Shown: piece after piece, positions 20,436-26,936 of the stretch
Layout: each line of letters starts with the position of its first letter
Position numbering within the stretch: the first letter of the stretch is position 1
Virus record (IMG/VR): IMGVR_UViG_3300044714_000043
Span: 1-26,936 of that record
DNA length: 26,936 bases
Strand: one strand, 5' to 3'
Origin: a virus
Made by a program: the position numbers and the translations under genes
The notes under the pieces: generated by a model
The model's input: only the letters and a program-made list of their open reading frames with translations
Told to the model about the DNA's origin: nothing
Database searches by the model: none

Positions 20436-21524
20436 ATGGCTGAAACCACTCGCCCACAACTTGTCGAACCGCGTCAGGATGGCGGCGGCAGCGCCCCGGC
20501 TCTGCCCGCGGAAATTGAGGGCGGCTTGCCGGCATTGCCGGAATTCGAGGCGATGCCGCGCGGGTTGCGGATTTTCTTTGATCCAAAATGGCGCGAGGCA
20601 TGCCAGGCCGCGGCGACGAGTCTGTCGAAAGCGGTCGGCTTTGCACCGCCGCATCTGATCGGCAAGACCGAAAGCTGTCTCGCCGTCGTCAATCTGGCGC
20701 TGACCTGGAACCTCAGTCCTTACATGGTCGCGAGTTCCACCTATCAAATGCCCGGCGGCTCGGTCGGATATGAGGGCAAGCTTGTGCACGCGATCCTCGA
20801 AGCGTCGCGGCGGCTCGTTGGCCCGATCCGCTACGCCCATTATGGCGATTGGTCTCAGGTCCAGCGCAAATTCGAGATCAAGGAACGCCCCCGGCAAAAC
20901 CGCGACGGGCGCGGCGATGACGAGCGCGGGCCGATCAAATGGGCGGCCCCCACTTACACCGCACAAGACGAAATCGGGCTCGGCGTCACAGTGACGTGCC
21001 GGTTGCGCGGCGAGGACGAAGACCGCCGGCTCGATTTCGACATGGTCCAGGCGTTCCCGCGCAATTCGACATTGTGGGCAACCGATCCCAAGACCCAATT
21101 GCAATATGCCGCGGTGCGGCGGTTGGCGAGCACGGTCGTCCCGTCGCTGCTGATGGGCGTTCCGTTTGACGGCGAGCCGGACGGCGGCGGCGATTGGGCG
21201 AGCAATCTAGTTGACGTCACCCCGCTCGCCGAGCCCCGCGAACAGCCTGCGCAGCCCCCAGGGGCGGCCAGGGAACCCGGATCGCGCCGCCGCGCAACAA
21301 CGGCAGCCCCAGCGGAAAGCGCGTCCGGGGCGGCCCCAGAGGCACCCACAAACCTTGGCCCTGGCCACGAACAGGGCGAGACGGCGAAAGGTGACGCGCC
21401 GGCGGCGACAGATCAGTCGCAACCGGTCCGGGAAGCGGCGCCACCGGCGCAACAGACCGCACAACCCGCGCAACAGCCTGCCCCTGGCCCGAACAGGGGG
21501 CGTCGGGTCCATTTCGAGGCGTGA
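20436..21524 (+). CDS. recT: RecT-family single-strand annealing protein
   Basis: 362 residues; the ATG at 20436 has GGGAG eight bases upstream. The RecT core runs from about residue 45 to 250: GKTESCLAVVNLALTWNLSP, YMVASSTYQMPGGSVGYEGK, LVHAILEASRRLVGPI, and near the end WATDPKTQLQYAAVRRLAST with VVPSLLMGVPF. RecT anneals single strands made by an exonuclease, here the Cas4-like nuclease at 15358. The last 110 residues are a low-complexity tail rich in Pro, Ala and Gln, possibly for partner binding. The 5' end of this gene is duplicated at 18127. Confidence 0.87.
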   Translation: MAETTRPQLVEPRQDGGGSAPALPAEIEGGLPALPEFEAMPRGLRIFFDPKWREACQAAATSLSKAVGFAPPHLIGKTESCLAVVNLALTWNLSPYMVASSTYQMPGGSVGYEGKLVHAILEASRRLVGPIRYAHYGDWSQVQRKFEIKERPRQNRDGRGDDERGPIKWAAPTYTAQDEIGLGVTVTCRLRGEDEDRRLDFDMVQAFPRNSTLWATDPKTQLQYAAVRRLASTVVPSLLMGVPFDGEPDGGGDWASNLVDVTPLAEPREQPAQPPGAAREPGSRRRATTAAPAESASGAAPEAPTNLGPGHEQGETAKGDAPAATDQSQPVREAAPPAQQTAQPAQQPAPGPNRGRRVHFEA

Positions 21525-21528
21525 TGCG

Positions 21529-22116
21529 ATGGAAGAAATCGAACGCCTCGAAATCGACCCCGATCGTTTCGAGATCGGCCGGACGATCGCGTCGATCGAC
21601 GAGTCGACGACCGTGCAAATCGGTGAAGGCAAAGACCGGCTTTTGGTGCGCGCCTCGCCGCGGCGCGAAGGTTGCGGCGAGTGCACCTTTTGCTGCACCG
21701 CCCTCGGCATTAACGAATTGCAAAAGCTGCCGATGACACGGTGCCAGCATGTCGCCGGCAAGGGCTGCGGGATTTACCCAAACCGCCCCAAACCATGCCA
21801 GGAATATGCCTGCGGCTGGTTGCTCGGCAATTTCGATGCGCGCTTCCGGCCCGATCGCGTCGGCGCCTCAGTGACGTTCTATGTCGCGCCAGACTTCGGG
21901 TTTTATGCGGTTGTCGTCGTCAACAGCGCAAAGGTCCACCACAAGCGGCTGCGCCAGTTGCTCGACCGGCTGTTCAGTCAGCTGCCGGAAATCCGCGTCA
22001 TCTATGACGACAAGCACGGATCGATTTACCGCCACGGCCAACCGCCGCAGCGGTTTCGGATGATGAAACGGGCACCGGGCGATTACGAAAACGCGCTCTA
22101 TCTCATGCTGGATTGA
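21529..22116 (+). CDS. YkgJ-like cysteine-cluster protein
   Basis: 195 residues from ATG 21529, five bases after the recT stop. Residues 42-85 hold the cysteine cluster GCGECTFCCTALGINELQK, TRCQHVAGKGCGIYPNRPK, PCQEYACGW, with the CxxCxxCC pattern of YkgJ/UPF0153 proteins that bind zinc or iron. The C-terminal half is an alpha/beta region (VTFYVAPDFGFYAVVVVNSA). Its place between RecT and the SbcC-like ATPase suggests a role in phage DNA metabolism, unproven. Confidence 0.65.
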   Translation: MEEIERLEIDPDRFEIGRTIASIDESTTVQIGEGKDRLLVRASPRREGCGECTFCCTALGINELQKLPMTRCQHVAGKGCGIYPNRPKPCQEYACGWLLGNFDARFRPDRVGASVTFYVAPDFGFYAVVVVNSAKVHHKRLRQLLDRLFSQLPEIRVIYDDKHGSIYRHGQPPQRFRMMKRAPGDYENALYLMLD

Positions 22117-22122
22117 TCGGCG

Positions 22123-23820
22123 ATGGACATCGAAATCGGCTTGCGCAATTTCCGCGGCTGCGAGCGTGCCGAGATTTTGCTCGCGCCGATCGCCCTCGTC
22201 GCCGGTCGCAACGCCGCTGGCAAATCGAGCGTGGCGCAGGCGACGGGCGCGGTGTTGTGCGGCGCCACCCTCCCGTTCGCGGGTCTGTCAAAAGCATCGG
22301 CAGGATTGCTGGTCCAGACCGGTGCCAAGGATGCGCGCGTCGTGATCCAGGGCGAATCAGGAACGGCGCGGATCGATTGGCCGGCGGCTCAGTATTCGAC
22401 ACGCGATCAGCCGCCGACCGCGTCGATTTGGGCGGCCGGGCTCGACAGCGTCGCCCTGCAGCCGCAGGCGGATCGCGCCCGGATCCTCGGTAAACTGTTG
22501 CATGCTGATCCGACCCGCGAAGATTTGACCGGCGCGCTGGGCGAGGTCGAAATCGATGATCGCGATACGGTCAAAATCATTTGGGACCTGGTCGCGGCGC
22601 ACGGCTGGGATGGCGCGCTCGCGCTGCGCAAGGAAAAGGGCGCCGAATACAAGGGCGCATGGCGGCAGATCACCGGGGCGAATTGGGGCAGCCGCGTCGG
22701 GGCATCATGGGTGCCGACCGGCTGGCAGTTCGAATTTGAATCGCCGCATGAGAACGATCTCCTCGCCGCCCTGGCGCTCGCCAAGGGGAACCACGACAAG
22801 GCGGTCGCCGCGGCCGCGGTGTCGGGCGCGGAGCGGACGCGGCTCGCCGCCGAGGCCGCCGCCGTCGAGGCCCGCAAGGATACTTTGCAGCAGGCAGAAG
22901 CGACCGCCGAGCGGCTCGCCGGCGAGCTCGACGTCGCGCGAAACGCGCGCGCGGCGTTGCCCCCGGGCACCGTCGATCCGGGCATGCCGTGCCCGCACTG
23001 CGGCGGCTTTGTCGTGCTGCGCCGGGTCAATCTTGCCGAAACGCGTCTTGAACAGGCCGAAGTGACGCCGACCGCGGCCGAACTCAAACAGCGTCGCGAT
23101 GCGATTGCCCGGACCGATGGCGATATCGGCCGGTTGACCGGCCAGTTGAGCGAGGCCGCCCGCGCCGTCGAGACTGCGCGCCTTCGCATGCAAAATGCGC
23201 TCCTCGCCCGCACCAGTCTCGACAAGATGCCGCCGCCGGCCGAAGCCGAGGTCGATGTCGAGGCCGCCAGGATCGACGTCGAGAGCGCCGAGCGGCGACT
23301 AAAGGGGTTTCGGCAAAAGCGCGACGCCGACGACCTGCACGACAAGATCATGACCAACAACACGGTGATCGACATTCTGGCGCCCGAGGGATTGCGCACC
23401 GCCAAACTCAAGCGGGTGCTCGAAGCATTCAACGAAACGCAGCTCGCCACTCTCGCCGATGTCGCGGGCTGGCAACCGGTGAGCCTCGATCCGGAGATGC
23501 GGCTGAGCTACGGCGCGCGGCCCTACGCGTTGCTGTCGACCTCCGAGCAATACCGGGTCCGCGCGGTGCTGCAAGTCGCGATGGCGCGCCTCGACGGGTC
23601 GGCGATGGTGGTGCTCGACGCGGCCGACGTCCTCGACGGTCCCACCCGCGAAGGTTTGTTCGATTTGCTCACCGAGGTCGGGTTGCCGGCGCTCGTCTGT
23701 CTGACCCTGACGCGGCCGGAACAGGTCCCCGATCTCGCCGCGGCTGGACTCGGCATGTCCTATTGGCTCGACAGCGGCGTCGTCCGCCCGCTGCATGAAC
23801 CCGCGGAGGCGGCGGCATGA
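22123..23820 (+). CDS. SbcC/Rad50-like ATPase with zinc hook
   Basis: 565 residues. Walker A is GRNAAGKSS (28-36), then about 250 residues of Ala-rich coiled coil with a CPHC zinc hook (290-293), a second coiled coil, the ABC signature LSTSEQYR (471-478) and Walker B MVVLDAAD (495-502). Most ATPases of this family have Glu after the Walker B Asp; here it is Ala, as may occur in phage versions, so catalysis could be altered. Such proteins tether or process DNA ends with a nuclease partner (SbcD/gp47), which is not in the window; the Cas4-like nuclease is an alternative partner. About half the length of bacterial SbcC. Confidence 0.83.
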   Translation: MDIEIGLRNFRGCERAEILLAPIALVAGRNAAGKSSVAQATGAVLCGATLPFAGLSKASAGLLVQTGAKDARVVIQGESGTARIDWPAAQYSTRDQPPTASIWAAGLDSVALQPQADRARILGKLLHADPTREDLTGALGEVEIDDRDTVKIIWDLVAAHGWDGALALRKEKGAEYKGAWRQITGANWGSRVGASWVPTGWQFEFESPHENDLLAALALAKGNHDKAVAAAAVSGAERTRLAAEAAAVEARKDTLQQAEATAERLAGELDVARNARAALPPGTVDPGMPCPHCGGFVVLRRVNLAETRLEQAEVTPTAAELKQRRDAIARTDGDIGRLTGQLSEAARAVETARLRMQNALLARTSLDKMPPPAEAEVDVEAARIDVESAERRLKGFRQKRDADDLHDKIMTNNTVIDILAPEGLRTAKLKRVLEAFNETQLATLADVAGWQPVSLDPEMRLSYGARPYALLSTSEQYRVRAVLQVAMARLDGSAMVVLDAADVLDGPTREGLFDLLTEVGLPALVCLTLTRPEQVPDLAAAGLGMSYWLDSGVVRPLHEPAEAAA

Positions 23821-23849
23821 TGCTCATCGAGCGGACGAGGCACTGAGGA

Positions 23850-24176
23850 ATGAAGGTCTGGATTGCACAATATCTTTGCGGCCGGCAGCGCCACGCCATC
23901 ATGGCCGCTGCTGACGAAGCCAAAGATCGCGACGAAGCCGAGACGAAAATCGCCACGGCGCTGCGCAATCGGGTCGCCGACTTGCTGCGCGCCGAGGCGA
24001 TAAATCCCTGGTGCGCCCTCTGCGGCGCCGCCAGCGCCGAGTGGATTGTCGATTTGCAGCCCAGCCGCTTTCGCACGCTCGACGAAGCCTTGCCCACGAT
24101 GCGGCAGGCCGAGGCCGATCAGGCCGCGACTAACGCGGCGTTTGGTGATCTGCACCGCACGCAACGCAAGAACTGA
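23850..24176 (+). CDS. Hypothetical phage protein with CxxC
   Basis: 108 residues from ATG 23850 (AGGA immediately before). The N-terminal MKVWIAQYLCGRQRHAIMAA is followed by a helical part and WCALCGAASAEWIVDLQP with a single CxxC, then a helical tail. One CxxC can bind metal with the first Cys or as a dimer. It follows the SbcC-like gene by 29 bp. Family not recognised. Confidence 0.6.
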   Translation: MKVWIAQYLCGRQRHAIMAAADEAKDRDEAETKIATALRNRVADLLRAEAINPWCALCGAASAEWIVDLQPSRFRTLDEALPTMRQAEADQAATNAAFGDLHRTQRKN

Positions 24177-24191
24177 CGGGGAAATCCGCGA

Positions 24192-24503
24192 ATGACGACC
24201 GGCGATCTCCCGAACCTCGGCCAATGCTGCATGTGCGAGGGCGGGCCGACGCGCAACGTGATCATGCTGAGTCAGCGCGGCGCGATCCCCGGCCACGGTT
24301 GGGGTTGCGTCGTCTGCGACCTGCCGCTCGACGGCGCCTATGCGGTGTTGTGCGAGGCATGCCTGATCCGGTGGCAGCAAGACAATTCGCTGTTGACGGT
24401 CGCGTGTCGCGGCTGGCCGGGCGAGGGGCGGATCCCGATCACGGAGTTGCCGTCTGGCGTCTTCGACCACGACATGAGCCGGCACGCGGCGGACGAGCGA
24501 TGA
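24192..24503 (+). CDS. Small protein with three CxxC motifs, putative zinc-binding
   Basis: 103 residues; GGGGAAA upstream of ATG 24192. Three Cys pairs, CCMC (residue 12), CVVC (about 38) and CEAC (about 54), suggest a treble-clef or double zinc finger, followed by ACRGWPGEGRIPITELPSGV. The stop overlaps the next ATG. Possible nucleic-acid binding protein; function unknown. Confidence 0.6.
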   Translation: MTTGDLPNLGQCCMCEGGPTRNVIMLSQRGAIPGHGWGCVVCDLPLDGAYAVLCEACLIRWQQDNSLLTVACRGWPGEGRIPITELPSGVFDHDMSRHAADER

Positions 24504-24760
24504 TCGGCGCTAACCGCGACGCGGGCACTCGCGAGATTGCGCACGTTGTCGAACTCATCAAGCCGATCCTGGCGGGGCGCGAGCCCATAGTGCAGGGCGC
24601 CGTCCTCGCCGACTTGCTGGCGATCTGGCTCGCCGGGCACCAGGTCGAGGGCGACGCCGAGGCCACCCGCAAGCTGCGCGGCGACATCCTCGCGACGCAC
24701 CTGCTGATGGTCGAGGAGCTAACGGCGGTCAACGCCAGGATCATCGGCGCGGTGCCGTGA
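24500..24760 (+). CDS. Small helical phage protein, unknown
   Basis: 86 residues from ATG 24500 (ATGA overlap). Contains IVQGAVLADLLAIWLAGHQV and LRGDILATHLLMVEELTAVN, a helical pattern seen in small uncharacterised phage proteins of early operons. It is the last gene of the recombination operon before the excisionase-like gene. Confidence 0.6.
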   Translation: MIGANRDAGTREIAHVVELIKPILAGREPIVQGAVLADLLAIWLAGHQVEGDAEATRKLRGDILATHLLMVEELTAVNARIIGAVP

Positions 24761-24801
24761 CGTTCCGGGTCGGTTTGACATCGGGCGGGGAATGATCCAA
24801 T

Positions 24802-25212
24802 ATGGGGCACTACCGCGCGTTGGACCAAGTAGCAACCGATCTCCATGTTACGCCTCGCAAACTGCGCGAGACGATCCGGGAGCACCGGATCGCAGTCTTG
24901 AAGATCGGGCGGACCATCAACTTTGACGACTCCGCGTTGCGGCAGCTTGAAGACGCCTTGCGCGAGGAAGCCCTCAAATGTCACAGCAACAGCGACCAGC
25001 AGGACTCCGGATTGTCATCCGCGCGGACACCGGCGCGCTCACGATCGTCGGCACGGTCGCCGGGCAGCGCATACGACAACGCGCTCAGAGCAGCGATCTC
25101 CGGCTCGCAAAAGAGGAAGCCGTCAACCTCGAAAAAGATCTCCTCAAAGCCGAGTGGCATGGCGAACGTCGTGGCACTCGATCCTTCGGCCAAGCCGCCG
25201 AAAGCTATCTGA
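24802..25212 (+). CDS. xis: Excisionase-like MerR-type HTH protein
   Basis: 136 residues from ATG 24802, nine bases after GGGGA. Residues 1-55 are a winged-helix excisionase domain: MGHYRALDQVATDLHVTPRK, LRETIREHRIAVLKIGRTIN, FDDSALRQLEDAL. The remaining Ser/Pro/Lys-rich tail (PGSAYDNALRAAISG) resembles tails of alphaproteobacterial prophage excisionases. The last 235 bp overlap the integrase gene in another frame. A possible promoter TTGACA (24775-24780) with a poor -10 overlaps its start and may serve the integrase. It would bend att DNA and favour excision. Confidence 0.7.
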   Translation: MGHYRALDQVATDLHVTPRKLRETIREHRIAVLKIGRTINFDDSALRQLEDALREEALKCHSNSDQQDSGLSSARTPARSRSSARSPGSAYDNALRAAISGSQKRKPSTSKKISSKPSGMANVVALDPSAKPPKAI

Positions 25213-26051
25213 ACGCGACGACGCACAGTCCTAATCACTGCGCCCGCGTCGCCCGATTGCTTAAGGCGCTCGGCGAGCGCCCCCTGAACCAGGTCAATCA
25301 ACAGGTCGCGATCGAACTCAAAAAGAAGATGCTGCGACCCAATGCGAGCGCCCGCGCCTATGGCGATGCGATCGTCATGCCGTTGCGGGCGATCCTCCAC
25401 CATGCGCAAAAGCAAGGCTGGTGCGACATGCCCTATTTCGAGGTGCCGCAGGCGAAAGCGGGCCGCACGCTCTTCCTGTTGCCCCACCAGTTCGGGCGAC
25501 TAATCCCGGTCGCGGCGCCCCATCTGCGCCCGCTGCTGACGTTCCTTGCCGGCACCGGCGCGCGGATGGCCGAAGCCCTCGAACTCGATTGGCGCGACGT
25601 CGATTTGCAAGGTGCCCGCGCGATCTTCTGGAAGACCAAGAACGGCAAGCGCCGCAACGTCGAATTGCTCCCCGCGATCGTCGCGACGCTCGCCAATCTG
25701 TCGCACCGCGAAGGCAAAGTGTTTCGTTGGCAGGATCGCGCCGGCCGGGTGCGCGACTATGTCGATCGCGAGCGGCGCTATGGCGGGCAGATCAAGACCG
25801 CGTGGGCCGGCGCCTTGAAGCGGGCCGGTCTGTCGGCAGAGTACCATCCGCACGACCTGCGGCACACCTGGGCATCCTGGCATTATGCGATGCACCGCGA
25901 TCTGTTGCGCCTCAAACTCGAAGGCGGCTGGTCGTCGATGGCGCAGGTCGAGCGTTATGCGCACTTGCTCCCGGCAGGCCAGGAAGCCGCGATCCGCGCC
26001 TTCTGGCACGGCAATGACACGGACCCTGCGGCACAAGCTCTAAGTGCTTGA
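24978..26051 (+). CDS. int: Tyrosine-type phage integrase
   Basis: 357 residues; GAGGAAG seven bases before the ATG. Residues 9-64 are an N-terminal arm-binding-like domain (DTGALTIVGTVAGQRIRQRA), then a core-binding domain, then the catalytic domain with Arg I in GTGARMAEALEL, a Lys in TKNGKRRNVEL, the HDLRHTWASW box, GGW and the nucleophile Tyr in VERYAHL. It integrates the phage into the tRNA-Arg site next to it (26084-26129). Its N-terminal domain is duplicated in the 26190 gene, including 28 identical bases at 25048-25075. Confidence 0.93.
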   Translation: MSQQQRPAGLRIVIRADTGALTIVGTVAGQRIRQRAQSSDLRLAKEEAVNLEKDLLKAEWHGERRGTRSFGQAAESYLNATTHSPNHCARVARLLKALGERPLNQVNQQVAIELKKKMLRPNASARAYGDAIVMPLRAILHHAQKQGWCDMPYFEVPQAKAGRTLFLLPHQFGRLIPVAAPHLRPLLTFLAGTGARMAEALELDWRDVDLQGARAIFWKTKNGKRRNVELLPAIVATLANLSHREGKVFRWQDRAGRVRDYVDRERRYGGQIKTAWAGALKRAGLSAEYHPHDLRHTWASWHYAMHRDLLRLKLEGGWSSMAQVERYAHLLPAGQEAAIRAFWHGNDTDPAAQALSA

Positions 26052-26083
26052 TATAAAAACTACTATTTTGGATGGTCTACGCG

Positions 26084-26129
26084 TCTTCTAAGCGAGTGGT
26101 CGCAGGTTCAAGTCCTGCCGGGGTCGCCA
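26084..26129 (+). other. Attachment-site core: 3' end of tRNA-Arg(TCT)
   Basis: From TCTTCTAAGCGAG through the T arm GCAGGTTCAAGTCCTGC to the acceptor end GGGGTCGCCA, this is the 3' part of a tRNA-Arg with anticodon TCT. The sequence before 26084 does not form a tRNA 5' half, and the anticodon stem is mismatched there, so the crossover core starts about here. It is attP, or the hybrid att site of a prophage, 32 bp after the integrase. The rest of 26052-26189 shows no gene. Confidence 0.82.
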
Positions 26130-26189
26130 GGTTTTCTAAGGGTTTTTCAATATGTTAGGGACACCGAAACTGACGGGCCGAGACGAAAG

Positions 26190-26765
26190 ATGACGATCAA
26201 AAACGCACAGAAACGGAACCCTTCTGACACGGTAGTGGCACGGCGCGACACGACGCTGGCGCGACGTTCCGGTTCTATTCCACCATCGGCGGTGGCATTC
26301 AACCAGACCCTGTTTCGACGGATTCGCGACCTCCGGCGCGCCGCCGGGCTGACACAAACCCAGATTGCCGAAGCCCTCGATATCCCGTTGCGCAGTTATC
26401 AGCATTTCGAGAACCGCAGCCCGATCCCGGCCTATCTGATCCCGACCTTCGCCGAGTTGGTCGGAAGCGATATCGGCTTTGTGCTGACCGGCGACGAAAT
26501 TCGGCCTCGCGGGCTGCGCGTCATGGTCCATCGTGATACGGGCGCGTTGACGATTGTCGGCACGGTCGCCGGGCAGCGCATACGCAAGCGGGCGCAAAGC
26601 CAGCAGCCGCAACTCGCGCACGACGAAGCGGTGATACTCGAAGCAAAACTTTTGCGATCACAATGGGAGCGTGAACACTCAATGTCGCCGGCCGACGCAT
26701 TCGCCGGCGTGCTCAGAGCAACCGATCCGGCCTCGCGCGCGAAGCGCGCCATCTCGATAAAATGA
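26190..26765 (+). CDS. XRE regulator fused to an integrase N-terminal domain
   Basis: 191 residues. Residues 40-100 are an XRE helix-turn-helix (LFRRIRDLRRAAGLTQTQIA, EALDIPLRSYQHFENRSPIP). Residues 107-163 copy the integrase N-terminal domain: RDTGALTIVGTVAGQRIRKR against ADTGALTIVGTVAGQRIRQR, with 28 identical bases at 26557-26584. The C-terminus is short and basic. It starts 60 bp after the att core and is coupled (ATGA) to a Cro-like gene. It may bind the integrase arm sites and regulate integration, or be a remnant of an earlier prophage's integrase joined to a regulator. Confidence 0.75.
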   Translation: MTIKNAQKRNPSDTVVARRDTTLARRSGSIPPSAVAFNQTLFRRIRDLRRAAGLTQTQIAEALDIPLRSYQHFENRSPIPAYLIPTFAELVGSDIGFVLTGDEIRPRGLRVMVHRDTGALTIVGTVAGQRIRKRAQSQQPQLAHDEAVILEAKLLRSQWEREHSMSPADAFAGVLRATDPASRAKRAISIK

Positions 26766-26936
26766 TGCAGCTTGACGATTGGATCATCGCCAACGGTTTG
26801 AGCCGGGATGAGGTCGCGCGCCGGCTCCGTGTGCCCCGCGCCCGCCTCGACGCCTTGATCAATCGACAATTCAAGCGTCTTAGTCCCGCCCTCTATGAAC
26901 GGATTTATCGTCTTACCGACGGGCGAGTAACCGCCG
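26762..26936 (+). CDS. Cro-like HTH protein (cut by window end)
   Basis: 58 residues to the end of the window from the ATG overlapping the previous stop (ATGA). MMQLDDWIIANGLSRDEVAR, RLRVPRARLDALINRQFKRL is a small Cro/YdaS-like helix-turn-helix. It forms a two-gene unit with the XRE-integrase fusion. The C-terminus is not visible. Confidence 0.65.
   Translation, partial: MMQLDDWIIANGLSRDEVARRLRVPRARLDALINRQFKRLSPALYERIYRLTDGRVTA

Noticed and set aside
19681-20646. Long ORFs on both strands in the GGCNN arrays (up to 321 codons)
   Set aside because: The GGC-every-five-bases pattern makes stop codons rare in all six frames; products are Ala/Arg/Gly/Pro-rich nonsense, overlap each other, and have no family match or proper start.
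22407-23450. 347-codon minus-strand ORF inside the SbcC-like gene
   Set aside because: Ser/Arg-rich antisense product of an Ala-rich coiled-coil gene, without motif or ribosome-binding site.
23818-23846. Nine-codon ORF between the SbcC-like gene and the next gene
   Set aside because: Too short and without recognisable features to support beyond chance.
26052-26129. Complete tRNA gene after the integrase
   Set aside because: Only the anticodon loop, variable, T arm and acceptor 3' strand are present; no D arm or 5' acceptor strand can be found upstream, so it is an att core, not a functional tRNA.

Overview
The window is most of a temperate tailed phage or prophage from a GC-rich bacterium, most likely an alphaproteobacterium. 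Reasons: a P27-type small terminase with an HK97-type large terminase and an HK97-like prohead protease, a tyrosine integrase beside the 3' end of a tRNA-Arg(TCT) gene, a repressor/Cro-like switch, and a GapR/DUF2312 protein, a family typical of alphaproteobacteria. A PEP-CTERM cargo protein implies a host with an exosortase system. Whether this is an integrated prophage or a phage genome carrying attP cannot be decided here.

Layout. 1-974 (minus): start of the structural genes (prohead protease, acidic protein). 975-1233: divergent promoter region with a G9 tract that is a cos candidate. 1234-3921 (plus): terminase small subunit, two small proteins, terminase large subunit. 4025-6850 (plus): eleven small genes of mostly unknown role, three with a membrane helix, separated in places by terminators. 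6918-7301 (plus): probable BPSL0067-type cell-wall hydrolase. 7302-13798 (minus): replication/DNA-processing operon with, in transcription order, a leader ORF, a replication-initiator-like protein with an internal HNH domain, a helicase-loader-like protein, an unknown protein, a PEP-CTERM protein, GapR-like, an unknown coiled-coil protein, RuvC-like resolvase, a small membrane protein, a ParB-domain protein and a GT-A-like glycosyltransferase. 14120-15119: divergent repressor and Cro-like genes around an operator region. 15116-24760 (plus): early recombination operon with a Cas4/RecB-like nuclease, two distantly related proteins of one family, RecT, a YkgJ-like cysteine-cluster protein and an SbcC/Rad50-like ATPase. 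24802-26051: excisionase-like gene and integrase; 26084-26129 att core; then an XRE-integrase fusion and a Cro-like gene running off the end.

The most unusual content is in 16207-20435. The genes there are separated by long low-complexity arrays with a strict five-base period. One type is built of NNNGA pentamers interrupted by a 16-17 base box (GGATTGGTTTATTGGA). That box matches the ribosome-binding/start region of the two genes next to the arrays, but lacks the ATG. The other type is built of GGCNN pentamers and brackets a two-gene cassette with direct repeats including an exact 44-bp copy; the left array follows a duplicated, truncated start of recT. Both array types keep purines (G over C) on the coding strand.

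A second theme is duplicated gene starts: the 5' ends of recT (18127) and ruvC (10294), and the N-terminal domain of the integrase fused to an HTH domain (26190), all recur as fragments near the parent gene. The genome looks reshaped by repeated recombination at gene boundaries.
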